64,000 bases of DNA from Xanthomonas hyacinthi. Lineage in GTDB: Bacteria > Pseudomonadota > Gammaproteobacteria > Xanthomonadales > Xanthomonadaceae. Every line of letters begins with the position of its first letter. Position 1 is the stretch's first letter. Both the position numbers and the translations under genes were made by a program. The notes below the pieces were generated by a model, which did not search any database, was not told where the DNA came from, and saw only the letters and a program-made list of their open reading frames with translations. Shown here piece by piece: positions 10,116-18,901 of the stretch. The stretch covers positions 744,001 through 808,000 of the forward strand of contig NZ_CP043476.1 in NCBI RefSeq assembly GCF_009769165.1, in the 5' to 3' direction.

Positions 10116-10859
10116 CTACGGCGCCTGCAGATACGCCGGCCCGCCCAGCTGCCGCGTCTGCCGCTGGATCCAGTTGGCGCGGCGCTGCACATACGGCCCC
10201 GGGCGCGCGGCGGCGTAGCGCTGCGGCGCCGGCAGCACCGCCGCCAGCAGCGCGCTCTGCGCCGGACTCAGCTGCGCCGCATCCTTGCCCCAGAAGCTGC
10301 GCGCCGCCGCCTGCGCGCCGTAGACCCCGTCACCGAACTCGGCGACGTTGGCATACACCTCCAGGATCCGCTGCTTCGACCACAGCGCCTCGATCAGCAC
10401 CGTGTACCACGCCTCCAGCCCCTTGCGCAGCCAGCTGCGGCCCTGCCACAGGAACAGGTTCTTGGCCACCTGCTGGCTGATCGTGCTGGCGCCGCGCAGG
10501 CGGCCGCCGCGCGCATTGTGGTCGCGCGCCTTCTCGATCGCATCCAGATCGAAGCCGTGGTGGCTGGGGAAGCGCTGGTCCTCGGCGGCCACCAGCGAAA
10601 TCGGCAGGCTCGGCGCGATCTGCGCAGTGTCGCGCCAGTCGTAGGCGACGCGGAACGACCAATCGCCCTCGCCCCAGGCGCCGAGTTGGCGCGCAAGCAT
10701 CATCGCCGAGAACGGCGGGTCGACGAAGCGCAGCGCGATCACCTGCGACGTGCTCGCCAGCGCGAACAGCAGCGGCGCCGCCAGCAACCAGCGCAGCCAA
10801 CGGCCGCGCGGCGACCGCGGCACGGCCGCGCCACTTGCAACGCCCCGCGTCGCCCCCAT
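10116..10859 (-). CDS. mtgA: Monofunctional biosynthetic peptidoglycan transglycosylase
   Basis: A 247-residue GT51 glycosyltransferase that polymerises lipid II into glycan chains without a transpeptidase domain. An N-terminal anchor lies at about residues 22-42 ([18 protein letters not shown]). Catalytic and family motifs follow: [14 protein letters not shown] with the catalytic Glu, [16 protein letters not shown], and [15 protein letters not shown]. Length matches E. coli MtgA. The start at MGATRGVAS was chosen for its AGAAGG ribosome site seven bases upstream. It is divergent from hslO with 82 nt between the start codons and lies 39 nt upstream of the glycosyltransferase gene. Confidence 0.94.
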   Translation of the reverse strand: MGATRGVASGAAVPRSPRGRWLRWLLAAPLLFALASTSQVIALRFVDPPFSAMMLARQLGAWGEGDWSFRVAYDWRDTAQIAPSLPISLVAAEDQRFPSHHGFDLDAIEKARDHNARGGRLRGASTISQQVAKNLFLWQGRSWLRKGLEAWYTVLIEALWSKQRILEVYANVAEFGDGVYGAQAAARSFWGKDAAQLSPAQSALLAAVLPAPQRYAAARPGPYVQRRANWIQRQTRQLGGPAYLQAP

Positions 10860-10941
10860 TGCTATGCCTTCTTCGACGTTGTCCACTCGAGATGACCCAC
10901 TATCCTGCGGTCGCCATCTTCCCATGCGCAGCGAGGCCGCG

Positions 10942-11838
10942 ATGAGTTCTTCCGACCACGATCACCTGACCCGCTTCCTGCTGCCCGGCGCCGGCGTGCG
11001 CGGCGTGCACGTGCGCCTGCAGGCGGCCTGGCGCGACATCCTCGCGCCAGCCAGCTATCCCGCCGCGGCGACCGAGTTGCTGGGCGAGGCCTGCGTGGCC
11101 GCGGCCCTGTTCACCGGCCACACCAAGGTCGACGGGCGCCTGTCGGTGCAGTTGCGCAGCCAGGGCGCGCTGCGCACCCTGTTCGCCGAATGCACCGCGG
11201 CCGGCACCCTGCGCGGCATCGTCCAGCTGACCGAGGGCAGCGACGCCCCGCGCGATCTGCGTGCGCTCGGCGCCGGCGCACTGCTGGCGATCACCATCGA
11301 AAATCCCGGCCTGGACCCGCGCGAACCGCAGCGCTACCAGAGCCTGGTGACGCTGTCGGCGGCCGAACTGGGCGAAGCCTTCGAAGACTATTTCCGCCAG
11401 TCCGAACAGCTGCCGACGCGCCTGATCCTGGCCGCCGACGGCCACCAGGCGGCCGGCCTGTTGCTGCAGAAGCTGCCCGGCGACAGCGGCGACGAGGACG
11501 GCTGGAACCGCGCCGGAGCCTTGTTCGAGACCGTGAGCGAAGCCGAATTGCTGGCCCTGCCGGCGGCAACCCTGCTGCACCGGCTGTTCCACGAGGAAGC
11601 GCCGGAACTGCTGGGCACCAAGCCGCTGCGCTTCGGCTGCTCCTGCTCGCGCGAGCGGGTGGCGGCCATGTTGCGCTCGCTGGGCGAGGAAGAAGCCCGC
11701 GCCGCCGCCGAGGCAACCGGCCAGGTTGAGATACGCTGCGAGTTCTGCGGCCGGCACTATGACTTCCCCTTGACGGAATTCGGCGTATTGTTCGCGGCAA
11801 CACCGGCTGAACCGGCGCCATCGGAGCGCTTGCAATAG
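10942..11838 (+). CDS. hslO: Redox-regulated chaperone Hsp33
   Basis: A 298-residue holdase chaperone activated by oxidation in the cytoplasm. The C-terminal zinc switch has the expected C-x-C and C-x-x-C pairs: C233/C235 in [10 protein letters not shown] and C266/C269 in [10 protein letters not shown]. The N-terminal folding domain and linker are complete, for example [12 protein letters not shown]. The start MSSSDHDHL has GAGG at five bases. An in-frame ATG 18 nt upstream is less well placed. The gene is divergent from mtgA. Confidence 0.96.
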   Translation: MSSSDHDHLTRFLLPGAGVRGVHVRLQAAWRDILAPASYPAAATELLGEACVAAALFTGHTKVDGRLSVQLRSQGALRTLFAECTAAGTLRGIVQLTEGSDAPRDLRALGAGALLAITIENPGLDPREPQRYQSLVTLSAAELGEAFEDYFRQSEQLPTRLILAADGHQAAGLLLQKLPGDSGDEDGWNRAGALFETVSEAELLALPAATLLHRLFHEEAPELLGTKPLRFGCSCSRERVAAMLRSLGEEEARAAAEATGQVEIRCEFCGRHYDFPLTEFGVLFAATPAEPAPSERLQ

Positions 11839-11871
11839 TCGGGAATGCGCATTAGGGCCGGGGAGTCCGAC

Positions 11872-11900
11872 TTGTTAAAGAAACATAAACCCACTAGCAT
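11872..11900 (+). promoter_or_regulatory. Probable sigma-70 promoter for the exported protein at 11956
   Basis: TTGTTA (11872-11877), a 17-nt spacer and TAGCAT (11895-11900) lie 55 nt ahead of the ATG, in the AT-richer part of the gap after hslO. Confidence 0.5.
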
Positions 11901-11955
11901 CGCCCCCCCTGCCCGGCGGGAACTTTAGTTCCTGCCCGAGAGTCATAGACTGCCG

Positions 11956-12816
11956 ATGCGAGACCTATTGCGCCTGCCACTTGCCCTGCTGATCGCCCTT
12001 GCGGCGAGCACGGGCGCGCATGCGCAGAGCAAGCCCGCCGGCAGCCACGACCGTACCGTGCTGCCGATCTGGAACAAGGGCAGCGGCAAGGTCGAGGCCT
12101 TGCTGTACCTGGAACCGACCGGCGAACAGGCGGTCGGCGCACGCTGGCGCTTCGGCCGCAATTCGCTCGACGCCGCCTTCGGCCTGTCTTCCGGCGACTC
12201 GCTCGGCCTGCTGTGCAACAGCGCCAGCGGCAGCAGCATCAGCGGGCTGGCCAGCCATTGCATGCTCGCCAGCCTCGGCGACGACGACGGCGATGTCGGC
12301 CACCACGTCGCCGCGACCACCACCTTCAACCGTCCCGGCGGGCGCCTGTCGCTGTCGGCGGGGACCGGCCGCGAGAACATGCCGGCGTGGCTGGCAGGAC
12401 CCAACAAGACCCCATCGCTGCGCATGGAGCAGAACGACCTGACCGTGTTCGCGCAGCAGAACATCGGCCGCGAAGGCTTCGTCTCGATCGGCGGCACCTA
12501 TGCGCGTGCGCGCCTGGTCCCGATCGCCGATGCCTCGGAAGCCCTAGTCAACCAGTGGGACAGCAAGAGCCTGAGCATCGGCGGCGGCTATGGCGCTTTC
12601 AGCGCCAACGTGATCGGCCGCGTGGTCGACGCGCCGGGCCAGCCCGGCAAGTGGTCCGGCCTCGGCGTGGGCCTGACCTGGCGCACCCCGTGGAGCGGCC
12701 AGCTGACCGTCGGCGCCGAGAACGTGATCACCCGCGGCAAGAACCCCTTCGCCCCGAACAACATCAGCACCGAGGAAGGCACCATCCCCTACGTGCGCTA
12801 CGAGCAGGACCTGTAA
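11956..12816 (+). CDS. Exported protein, probable beta-barrel, function unknown
   Basis: A 286-residue protein with a clear signal peptide (LLRLPLALLIALAASTGAHA, cut after about residue 23). The rest is rich in alternating hydrophobic/Gly/Ser strands such as VSIGGTYARARL, LSIGGGYGAFSANVIGRVV, LGVGLTWRTPW and LTVGAENVITRG, which suggests an outer-membrane beta-barrel. I recognise no named family. A strong Rho-independent terminator follows the stop by about 20 nt, so it is a single-gene transcript with its own promoter, placed between hslO and a TonB-dependent receptor. Confidence 0.75.
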   Translation: MRDLLRLPLALLIALAASTGAHAQSKPAGSHDRTVLPIWNKGSGKVEALLYLEPTGEQAVGARWRFGRNSLDAAFGLSSGDSLGLLCNSASGSSISGLASHCMLASLGDDDGDVGHHVAATTTFNRPGGRLSLSAGTGRENMPAWLAGPNKTPSLRMEQNDLTVFAQQNIGREGFVSIGGTYARARLVPIADASEALVNQWDSKSLSIGGGYGAFSANVIGRVVDAPGQPGKWSGLGVGLTWRTPWSGQLTVGAENVITRGKNPFAPNNISTEEGTIPYVRYEQDL

Positions 12817-12839
12817 GCCCCTGTTCTCCCGCAGGTTTC

Positions 12840-12872
12840 AAAAAAGCAGGCGCCCAACAGGGCGCTTTTTTG
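12840..12872 (+). terminator. Rho-independent terminator
   Basis: GCGCCC (12850-12855), AACA loop, GGGCGC (12860-12865) and a T-run, with a matching A-run on the left side. It lies just after the beta-barrel gene. Confidence 0.85.
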
Positions 12873-13055
12873 TGATGAATGCGAGGTATCCGAAGACCCG
12901 CATTCACTCCATTCCATCAATTTGTTAACGCTACTTTAATTCTTGCTCAAGGCGGGATACCATCGGGTCACCCTGAAGGTCTTGGCGTCGCTCTTTCGAC
13001 TCCACCGGCAGGCACACCATGGGTCAACCCCAGATCTCATTCGGAGAGAGAGCTA

Positions 13056-15935
13056 ATGAATTGCAAGACCAACAAACTGCGCGATGCCGTTGTGCTCGCG
13101 CTTGTGGTGAGCGCCAGCGGCGCGACGGGCGCTGCGTTTGCTCAGGATGCAGGAAGCACAAGCCCGACCAACCTTGATCGCATCGAAGTGACCGGTTCGC
13201 GTATCCGTTCGGTCGACGTTGAAACCGCCCAGCCGATCTTCACGGTGTCCTCCGAGGAAATCAAGAAATCGGGGTTGGTCAGCGTCGGCGACATTCTGCA
13301 GAACCTGACCGTTTCCGGCACCCAGACCTTCAGCAAAGCTGCCGTGCTGACCTCCAACCCAGAACAGGGCGGCCAGTACGTCAACCTGTACAACCTGGGC
13401 GAACAGCGCACCTTGGTGCTGGTGAACGGCAAGCGCTGGACCTCGAGCCTGGCCGGCTTCACCGACATGTCGACCATCCCGGCCGCCCTGATCGAACGCA
13501 TCGAAGTGCTGAAGGACGGCGCCTCGGCGATCTACGGCTCCGACGCCATCGCCGGCGTGGTGAACATCATACTGCGCAAGAACTTCGAAGGCGCCGAAGT
13601 CTCGGCCCTGATCGGTCAGAACAGCCGCGGCGACGGTCAGAAGGAGGCCTACTCCTTCACCCTCGGCGCCAGCGGCGAACGCTCCTCGATCGTCTTCGGC
13701 GCCAGCTACTCCAAGGAGGATCCGGTGTGGGCGAAGGATCGTGCGTTGACCCGCACCACCTATGGCCCGAACCACCCGCGGGATGCACTTAGCGCGACCG
13801 GCCCGTGGGGCCGCTTCAATTTCGGCGGCAGCACCTACGTCCTGAACCACACCGGGACCTGGGATGGCAACGGCATCGGCGCTGATTCGCGCGACCTCGC
13901 CAACTACCATAATGGCGTGAGGACCGACGACCGCTTCAACGCCACTCAGCAGATGATGCTGGCGCAGGAAACCGAAACGAAGTCGATCTTCACGACCGGC
14001 AGCTTCGAGATCAACGACTACGTCACCTTCAAGTCGACGGCGATGTACTCCGAGCGCAATTCCGAGCGCCAGGTCGCCGGCTATCCGCTGAGCGCAACGG
14101 CGCAACCGACCTACCCGGTTGCAATCAGCGGCGAGAGCTACTACAACCCGGTTGGTCAAGATATCACCTCCTGGTTCCGCCGCACGATCGAAATCCCGCG
14201 CGTTTCGCAGAACAACGTGAAGAGCTATCACTTCGACGCCGCGCTGGAAGGCGCGTTCGAAGTCGGCACGCACGGCTGGAACTGGGACGCCGGAATCAAC
14301 TACAACAAGTTCGACGTCACCCAGATCGGCACCGGCAACATCAACCTGCTGGCGCTTGAGAAGGCCTTGGGTCCGTCGTTCTTGAACAGCCAGGGCGTGG
14401 TGCAGTGCGGTACTGCAGCCAACCCCATCCCGCTGGGCACCAGCCTGTCGGCCGGGCAGTGCATTCCGTGGAACGTCCTCGGCGGTCCGTCGGCCTCCAC
14501 TTCCGACGCGCTAAAGTACATCAACACTCTTGGCCAGGCCACCCAACAGAGCGTGAGCAAGCAGTACTTCGCCAACATCACCGGCGGCCTGTTCGACATG
14601 CCGGGCAACGCCGGCGAATTCGCCTTTGCGGCCGGTGTCGAGCACCGTGAAGTCTCCGGCTACGACTACCCGGACCAGCTGTCCAGCGCCGGTTACACCA
14701 CCGACCTGGCCGCTGGCGCGACGACGGGCAAGTACAAGACCGACGAAGTCTACCTGGAGCTGATGATCCCATTGCTGAAAGATCTGCCGCTCGCCAAGGA
14801 ACTGTCGTTCGACGTAGCCAGCCGCTATTCCGACTACGATCGTTTCGGCGACACCACCAACAGCAAGTTCAGCCTGACCTGGAAGCCGGTTGAGGACCTG
14901 TTGGTCCGTGCCACCTACGGCAAGGGCTTCCGTGCCCCTACTCTGGACGACACCTTCGGTGGCGGTTCGCAGTCCTTCGACTACCTGACCGATCCGTGCG
15001 ATGCCCGCTTCGGCCAGCTGTCCAACCCGATCGCAGCAGCACGTTGCACCAGCGAAGGCCTCGCACCGACCTTCCGCCAGACCGACAACGCAGGCGTGCC
15101 GGTGACCGCGCGTGAAACCCAGGGCAACGCCCCGTTCCAGGCCGGCGTCGGCAATGCCAATCTGGAACCGGAATACAGCAAGACCCGTACCGTCGGCTTG
15201 GTATTCAGCCCGCGCTGGATCCAGGGCCTGGACTTCTCGCTTGACTGGTACAAGATCAGTATCTCCAATGTAATCACTGCAGTCAGTGCGACCTATGTGC
15301 TGAACCAGTGCTACAACGGAGTGACCTCGTTCTGCAACTACACTCGTGACGCCACCAGCGGTCAGATCGTCACCCTGAGCCGCGGCAACACCAACCTGGG
15401 TGCGCTGGAAACCCAAGGCTACAACTTCGTCGTGAACTACCGCCTGCCGGAATTCGCCGCGGGCCAGTTCTCGCTCCGCCTGGACAGCAACTACCTGGTT
15501 GCGTTCCGCCAGCAGAGCGACAACAGCGCCCCTTGGGACGACTACGCAGGTTACTGGAACTACCCGCGCGTACGCGCCACGCTGGGTGTGAATTGGGCGA
15601 AGGGCGACCTGTCGGCCAACTGGAACCTGCGCTATTACGGCGGCTACCGCGACTTCTGCTACGACGCGGACGAGTGCAACGAACCGAACTACCAGACCGC
15701 CAACGGCGGCTGGGGCGGCGGCGTAGGGGCCAACAAGAAGGGGTCGATCAGCTACCAGGACGTCTCGGTCAGCTGGGCAGCCCCGTGGAATGGCTCGGTC
15801 ACCTTGGGTGCCCGCAACGTCTGGAACAAGCAGCCGCCGATCACGTACTCGCTGACCAACAACAGCTCGTCGTCGATCGATCCGATGCTGGATTACGACC
15901 GTTACCTGTTCATGCAGTACACCCAGAAGTTCTGA
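13056..15935 (+). CDS. TonB-dependent outer-membrane receptor
   Basis: A 959-residue receptor that imports a ligand across the outer membrane using TonB energy. It has a signal peptide (cut near AFAQDAG, about residue 29) and a plug domain starting at LDRIEVTGSRI (TonB box region). Conserved plug motifs include LVLVNGKRW and IERIEVLKDGASAIYGSDAIAGVVNIIL. The C-terminal barrel ends in the aromatic YDRYLFMQYTQKF. Its length and plug match the oar-less large receptors abundant in Xanthomonas; the substrate (often plant carbohydrates or iron complexes) is not evident. The start has GGAGAGAG upstream. A 182-nt leader precedes it and a strong terminator follows. No transporter or sugar enzymes are adjacent. 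Confidence 0.94.
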   Translation: MNCKTNKLRDAVVLALVVSASGATGAAFAQDAGSTSPTNLDRIEVTGSRIRSVDVETAQPIFTVSSEEIKKSGLVSVGDILQNLTVSGTQTFSKAAVLTSNPEQGGQYVNLYNLGEQRTLVLVNGKRWTSSLAGFTDMSTIPAALIERIEVLKDGASAIYGSDAIAGVVNIILRKNFEGAEVSALIGQNSRGDGQKEAYSFTLGASGERSSIVFGASYSKEDPVWAKDRALTRTTYGPNHPRDALSATGPWGRFNFGGSTYVLNHTGTWDGNGIGADSRDLANYHNGVRTDDRFNATQQMMLAQETETKSIFTTGSFEINDYVTFKSTAMYSERNSERQVAGYPLSATAQPTYPVAISGESYYNPVGQDITSWFRRTIEIPRVSQNNVKSYHFDAALEGAFEVGTHGWNWDAGINYNKFDVTQIGTGNINLLALEKALGPSFLNSQGVVQCGTAANPIPLGTSLSAGQCIPWNVLGGPSASTSDALKYINTLGQATQQSVSKQYFANITGGLFDMPGNAGEFAFAAGVEHREVSGYDYPDQLSSAGYTTDLAAGATTGKYKTDEVYLELMIPLLKDLPLAKELSFDVASRYSDYDRFGDTTNSKFSLTWKPVEDLLVRATYGKGFRAPTLDDTFGGGSQSFDYLTDPCDARFGQLSNPIAAARCTSEGLAPTFRQTDNAGVPVTARETQGNAPFQAGVGNANLEPEYSKTRTVGLVFSPRWIQGLDFSLDWYKISISNVITAVSATYVLNQCYNGVTSFCNYTRDATSGQIVTLSRGNTNLGALETQGYNFVVNYRLPEFAAGQFSLRLDSNYLVAFRQQSDNSAPWDDYAGYWNYPRVRATLGVNWAKGDLSANWNLRYYGGYRDFCYDADECNEPNYQTANGGWGGGVGANKKGSISYQDVSVSWAAPWNGSVTLGARNVWNKQPPITYSLTNNSSSSIDPMLDYDRYLFMQYTQKF

Positions 15936-15967
15936 TCGCTGTTGATCGCGATCTGATCGTCTGAAGC

Positions 15968-15998
15968 AACGGCCCCGCAAGGGGCCGTTGTTTTTTTG
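15968..15998 (+). terminator. Rho-independent terminator of the TonB receptor gene
   Basis: AACGGCCCC, GCAA loop, GGGGCCGTT, then GTTTTTTT, starting about 33 nt after the stop codon. A nine-base-pair perfect stem with a T-run. Confidence 0.93.
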
Positions 15999-16188
15999 GG
16001 CGGGCCCAGGCCTGTAATGGATTGAGCTATGGGCCCGGGATTGAGATGTATGCAAAGGAGATGTGTCAGGAGACGCCTTATTTTTTGTAGGGGATTTCTG
16101 ATATTCGAAAATCCTAGATGCAAGTCTAAAAAAAGAAATCGCACTTGAGATATTTTTAATAGATGGAAATTAAATAGGGAGAACAGCT

Positions 16189-17064
16189 GTGCTTAAACTT
16201 TCTTTCGGAATGACGATTTTATTATTTGCTCTTTACTCCGCGCCATCCAAATCAGATGCCGCCAACATCCGCTGTGACACATGCGTAGTCGATGACGACT
16301 TCAGGGAACAAGCATTGGTTCACGGGCAAGGCACTCACAATATTTACAATCTTTTAGACAACACTATTCAGACCTGGAAAGTTCCAAAACAGGACGCAGG
16401 AACAGACCCACTAAAAGCGGGAGCTGGCCGCGTCACGATACAGGCAGGATCACAACCCCCGGTCAAAGTAAGCACAACCTCCGCAGCAATTACTGAACTG
16501 GACCGCGCGCACAAAGTCTTCGTAATCGGGAGGTACACACTACGCCCCATCATAAATGTACCTGTCGGAATTGTTGATGTGCCTTCCGCGCAGGACAAGA
16601 CCGCAACAAATTTTCTATCCGATCAAAACCTCCGCGCAATGTTGTCCTCTGCTATTGCAAGCAACAGTGTATATTCCACTGTCGTGGGAACGAACCTCGC
16701 AACAGCTATCGCTGATCTAATGGCTGTCGCGGCTTCGCCACTAGGCCTCAAACAGCAGGTCAACTTAATATTTCGCTTAGTAATGACTGATGGCAGCTCC
16801 GTTGATTTCAATATAACACTTGACAGCGCCACTGGCCATTACATCGAAGGAAGTGCACGTACGCCGGCTGGTCAATTAGTCCCGGACAAAATTGATCAGG
16901 TCCAAGGAGAGTGGACGGACGCAGGGGGAGACGACCTCAACTCGCTGGCTAGTTACATGGGAAGTTTGGGAGCAACGATGCAATGGTCAGGTAGCGGCCA
17001 TGTCACCCGCATTGCATGCGTGACGGCAGGCGAACAGCGCGTCTGCACGGTAGTCACTCAGTAA
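16189..17064 (+). CDS. AT-rich exported protein of unknown function
   Basis: A 291-residue protein starting at GTG with a GGGAGA ribosome site. The N terminus (LSFGMTILLFALYSAPSKSDA) is a signal peptide. The mature part contains CDTC near its start and a Cys pair at the C terminus (IACVTAGEQRVCTVVT), so disulfides are likely in the periplasm. I recognise no domain. Base composition and codon use (many A/T-ending codons) differ strongly from all neighbours, pointing to recent transfer. A hairpin terminator follows. An internal ATG at 16210 is an alternative start. It stands alone between a TonB receptor and a convergent tetR gene. Confidence 0.72.
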   Translation: MLKLSFGMTILLFALYSAPSKSDAANIRCDTCVVDDDFREQALVHGQGTHNIYNLLDNTIQTWKVPKQDAGTDPLKAGAGRVTIQAGSQPPVKVSTTSAAITELDRAHKVFVIGRYTLRPIINVPVGIVDVPSAQDKTATNFLSDQNLRAMLSSAIASNSVYSTVVGTNLATAIADLMAVAASPLGLKQQVNLIFRLVMTDGSSVDFNITLDSATGHYIEGSARTPAGQLVPDKIDQVQGEWTDAGGDDLNSLASYMGSLGATMQWSGSGHVTRIACVTAGEQRVCTVVTQ

Positions 17065-17081
17065 AGACTAGGTGGCCGGCA

Positions 17082-17118
17082 GGGCGGGCCTCGATGTGAG
17101 GTCCGCCCAATTAATTTT
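17082..17118 (+). terminator. Terminator after the AT-rich gene
   Basis: GGGCGGGCCTC (17082-17092), GATGT loop, GAGGTCCGCCC (17098-17108), followed by AATTAATTTT. An 11-bp stem with one G-T pair. Confidence 0.75.
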
Positions 17119-17192
17119 CCGCCCTACCAACTCTCAAGAATTCCAATGGCCGACGCATCTAAAATTGCGATGTACATCCGTACACATATAAT

Positions 17193-17211
17193 AGAATATT
17201 ATAGATATTCT
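17193..17211. repeat. Short AT-rich palindrome
   Basis: AGAATAT-TATAG-ATATTCT, with a second small inverted repeat TGTAC-ATCC-GTACA at 17171-17184, in the AT-rich gap between the orphan gene and the tetR stop codon. It could terminate tetR transcription or mark a junction of foreign DNA. No function can be assigned. Confidence 0.4.
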
Positions 17212-17226
17212 CATCTACTCAGTTAA

Positions 17227-17838
17227 TCACCCAGGAATCAGGGTCACGATGACGTGCTCGACATAAGCCTCGAATTCCTCGCGCGCCTGCTTGGGCTGGT
17301 GCAGCTGCAGCGACAGCTGCAGGAACCCGACGTAGGCGGCATAGGCCAGCCGGGCGCGGTGCTGGGCATCGGTGCGGCTGAGGCCGGCCTGGCGGAACGA
17401 GGCGATCAGGTACTCCATGCGCCGCTGCGAGACGCGGTCGATGACCGGGCGCACCGCCGGATGGTCCAGCGCCTTCAGCAACTCGCTGTAGATGATGTGC
17501 GGTTTGACCTCGTGCGCGACCAGCTGGAACAGCGCGCGCAAGCGGGTGCGCGGATCCGGCACTTCCTCCAGGCTGCCGAACACCTGTTGCTGCTCGACCA
17601 GTTCCCAGCGCTCCAGCGCGGCCTGCAGCAAGGCGTCGCGCGAGGGGAAATGCCAGTAGAAGCTGCCCTTGGTCACGCCCAGGCGCCGCGCCAACGGTTC
17701 CACCGCCACCGCGTTGACGCCTTGCTCGGCGATCAGGTCCAGCGCGGCCTGCGCCCAATCCTCGGCGCTGAGCCGGTTGTTGCGGCCACCGCTCGGAGCG
17801 GCGGCATCGTCGGGGGAAGACACGGAAGCATTGTTCAT
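17227..17838 (-). CDS. TetR-family transcriptional regulator
   Basis: A 203-residue repressor-type protein. The N-terminal helix-turn-helix covers about residues 20-68 (AALDLIAEQGVNAVAVEPLA, then RRLGVTKGSFYWHFPSRDAL). The C-terminal ligand domain is unclassified. It is transcribed away from a hydrolase-fadE pair, and the 139-nt gap holds two near-identical 18-bp palindromes, so it very likely represses those genes and perhaps itself. By analogy with fatty-acid-degradation regulators the ligand may be an acyl-CoA; that is inference. The start MNNASVSSPDD was chosen since the upstream in-frame region overlaps the operators and the start of the divergent gene. Confidence 0.9.
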   Translation of the reverse strand: MNNASVSSPDDAAAPSGGRNNRLSAEDWAQAALDLIAEQGVNAVAVEPLARRLGVTKGSFYWHFPSRDALLQAALERWELVEQQQVFGSLEEVPDPRTRLRALFQLVAHEVKPHIIYSELLKALDHPAVRPVIDRVSQRRMEYLIASFRQAGLSRTDAQHRARLAYAAYVGFLQLSLQLHQPKQAREEFEAYVEHVIVTLIPG

Positions 17839-17927
17839 CCGTCGATTTAACCATACGGGGCAGTCGATTGCAGTATGTGCCCCCCATGAATCGCACGCAA
17901 ATGCCCGGCAGCATTGGCTTTTCGTTT

Positions 17928-17945
17928 CCATACTGCATCGTATTG
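17928..17945. promoter_or_regulatory. TetR operator 1
   Basis: CCATAC-TGCATC-GTATTG, an inverted repeat with one mismatch, same half-sites and six-base spacing as operator 2. It overlaps the -35 (TTGACA, 17943-17948) of the hydrolase promoter. Confidence 0.65.
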
Positions 17946-17963
17946 ACATCACTGACGACTCCT

Positions 17964-17981
17964 CCATACTAGCTCGTATGG
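17964..17981. promoter_or_regulatory. TetR operator 2 over the -10 region of the hydrolase promoter
   Basis: CCATAC-TAGCTC-GTATGG, perfect half-sites. It covers the -10 (CATACT, 17965-17970; 16-nt spacer from TTGACA) and even the first possible ATG (17978) of the hydrolase. Bound repressor would block RNA polymerase. Confidence 0.72.
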
Positions 17982-18901
17982 TTTCCTCTCCTTCCAGCAT
18001 GCCGACTGCTGCTGCCTCCGCCCTGCTCGCCGGCGCGGACGATATGCGGCTGGCGGCGACCGTCATGGCCTCCGGCGAGGCGGGCAGCGTGCTGTTCGCG
18101 CATGGCTTCGGGCAGACCCGGCATGCGTGGCTGGCCAGCGCCGCGGCGTTGCAGGCGCATGGCTACCGCAGCGTCGCCTACGACGCGCGCGGGCATGGCG
18201 ACTCCGCGCGCAATCCTGCCGGCCTGGCGTACCGCGGCGAACAATTCACCGACGACCTGATCGTGGTCGCCGGCGAGATGGCGCCGGCGCCGGTGCTGGT
18301 GGCCGCCTCGATGGGCGGGCTGTTCGGGCTGATGGCCGAGGCGCGCTGGCCGAGCCTGTTCCGCGCGATGGTGCTGGTCGACATCACCCCGCGCTGGCAG
18401 CCGGCCGGGGTCGAACGCATCCTCGCCTTCATGACCGCGCATCCGCACGGCTTCGCCAGCCTGGACGACGCCGGCGATGCCATCGCCGCCTATCTGCCGC
18501 AGCGCTCGCGCAAATCCGCCGGTGCCTTGCGCAGCGTGCTGCGCCAGCACGACGACCGGCGCTGGTACTGGCACTGGGATCCGCGCCTGGTCGAGGAGCT
18601 GGCGCGCGACAGCGAACAGCACCAGGACACCATCGCCCAGGCCGCGCGCAACGTGCGCTGCCCGCTGCTGCTGATCAGCGGCGGGCGCAGCGACCTGGTC
18701 ACGCCGCAGACGATATCCGAGTTCCTGTCGCTGGTGCCGCATGCGCAGCACGCGCAGCTGCCCGATGCCACGCATATGCTGGCCGGCGACGACAACGGCG
18801 CATTTACCGCCACTGTGTTGCACTATCTGGACGCACTGCCACCGGCTAGCGCCGGCGCACCGTCCGCCGTCACCGAGCACGTCCCCGGAGCAAGCCCATG
18901 A
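17978..18901 (+). CDS. Alpha/beta-hydrolase
   Basis: About 307 residues. Oxyanion motif AHGFGQTRHAW near residue 41, nucleophile S111 in VAASMGGLFG and a C-terminal His in PDATHMLAGDD give a complete triad. YDARGHGDS resembles esterase, haloperoxidase and epoxide-hydrolase relatives; the substrate is unknown. Its stop overlaps the fadE start by ATGA, so both are one operon under TetR control, and a role in releasing or handling acyl groups is plausible. ATG 17978 lies at the predicted transcription start, implying a leaderless message; ATG 17999 (MPTAAAS) is the alternative. Neither has a Shine-Dalgarno sequence. Confidence 0.87.
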   Translation: MVSSPSSMPTAAASALLAGADDMRLAATVMASGEAGSVLFAHGFGQTRHAWLASAAALQAHGYRSVAYDARGHGDSARNPAGLAYRGEQFTDDLIVVAGEMAPAPVLVAASMGGLFGLMAEARWPSLFRAMVLVDITPRWQPAGVERILAFMTAHPHGFASLDDAGDAIAAYLPQRSRKSAGALRSVLRQHDDRRWYWHWDPRLVEELARDSEQHQDTIAQAARNVRCPLLLISGGRSDLVTPQTISEFLSLVPHAQHAQLPDATHMLAGDDNGAFTATVLHYLDALPPASAGAPSAVTEHVPGASP

